Shown here piece by piece: positions 6,626 to 6,685 of a stretch of DNA of 6,685 bases. The stretch is taken from the NCBI GenBank assembly GCA_937919945.1, contig CALESY010000080.1, positions 1-6,685 of the forward strand, in the 5' to 3' direction. This stretch comes from an uncultured Chitinophagaceae bacterium. GTDB taxonomy: Bacteria; Bacteroidota; Bacteroidia; Chitinophagales; Chitinophagaceae. The translations under genes and the position numbers were made by a program. The notes under the pieces were generated by a model. It saw nothing but the letters and a program-made list of their open reading frames with translations. It was not told the DNA's origin and searched no databases. Each line of letters begins with the position of its first letter. The first letter of the stretch is position 1.

Positions 6626-6685
6626 TTATTGCTTATTAAATTTTCTGATGGCAACAACATGACCTTGATTATCCATTAAGCGCAC
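6626..6685 (-). CDS. C-terminal end of an unidentified gene (partial)
   Basis: Read leftwards from the window edge, one - strand frame is open for 19 codons (VRLMDNQGHVVAIRKFNKQ) and ends in TAA at 6628-6626. A well-formed terminator 18 bases beyond the stop supports this being a real gene end. The other two - strand frames are less convincing because they do not end in such a position. The tail is basic and gives no family. The 5' part is outside the window. Confidence 0.6.
   Translation of the reverse strand: MRLMDNQGHVVAIRKFNKQ

Noticed and set aside
1..6685. Mobile element, CRISPR array, toxin-antitoxin or phage-defence module
   Set aside because: No transposase, integrase, direct-repeat array, terminal inverted repeats or known defence domains were seen; the gene content reads as a normal chromosomal segment.

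Overview
The window (about 6.7 kb, moderately AT-rich) looks like chromosomal DNA from a Bacteroidota bacterium, plausibly near the Chitinophagales/Chitinophagaceae. That placement rests on four things: A/T-rich translation starts without Shine-Dalgarno sequences, promoter-like boxes of the Bacteroidota type (TTTG / TAnnTTTG), an OmpP1/FadL porin paired with an SGNH lipoprotein, and small secreted proteins with Sec signals. It is inference from style, not a database match.

Left part, + strand: an AT-rich non-coding stretch carries a perfect TAnnTTTG box and then a GC-rich hairpin with a T-tract. These are followed by radA (RadA/Sms recombination ATPase) and, 14 bases later, a ComF-family phosphoribosyltransferase-like gene with a GTG start. 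RadA and ComF proteins both act on incoming single-stranded DNA during natural transformation in other bacteria, so the pair is a plausible two-gene DNA uptake/recombination operon.

Middle, + strand: after a 95-base gap with a 17-base T homopolymer come an OmpP1/FadL-family outer-membrane beta-barrel and, 27 bases on, an SGNH/GDSL-type hydrolase lipoprotein. They probably work together in the envelope, with the hydrolase releasing a hydrophobic product that the porin imports. The unit ends in a 20-bp perfectly paired hairpin that also serves the convergent genes.

Right part, - strand, read from the right edge leftwards: the last 19 codons of an unidentified gene, a symmetrical terminator, a secreted protein of 216 residues resembling DUF4412/GLPGLI-type periplasmic proteins, and a secreted leucine-rich-repeat protein of ten exact 23-residue units. 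The last two are 28 bases apart and probably co-transcribed.

I see no tRNA, rRNA, CRISPR, insertion sequence or integrase. The gene content is mostly ordinary housekeeping and envelope material. The points most worth a second look are the promoter-plus-hairpin leader of radA, the T17 tract before the porin, the radA-comF pairing, the heavily inserted SGNH lipoprotein, and the uncharacterised secreted LRR pair.
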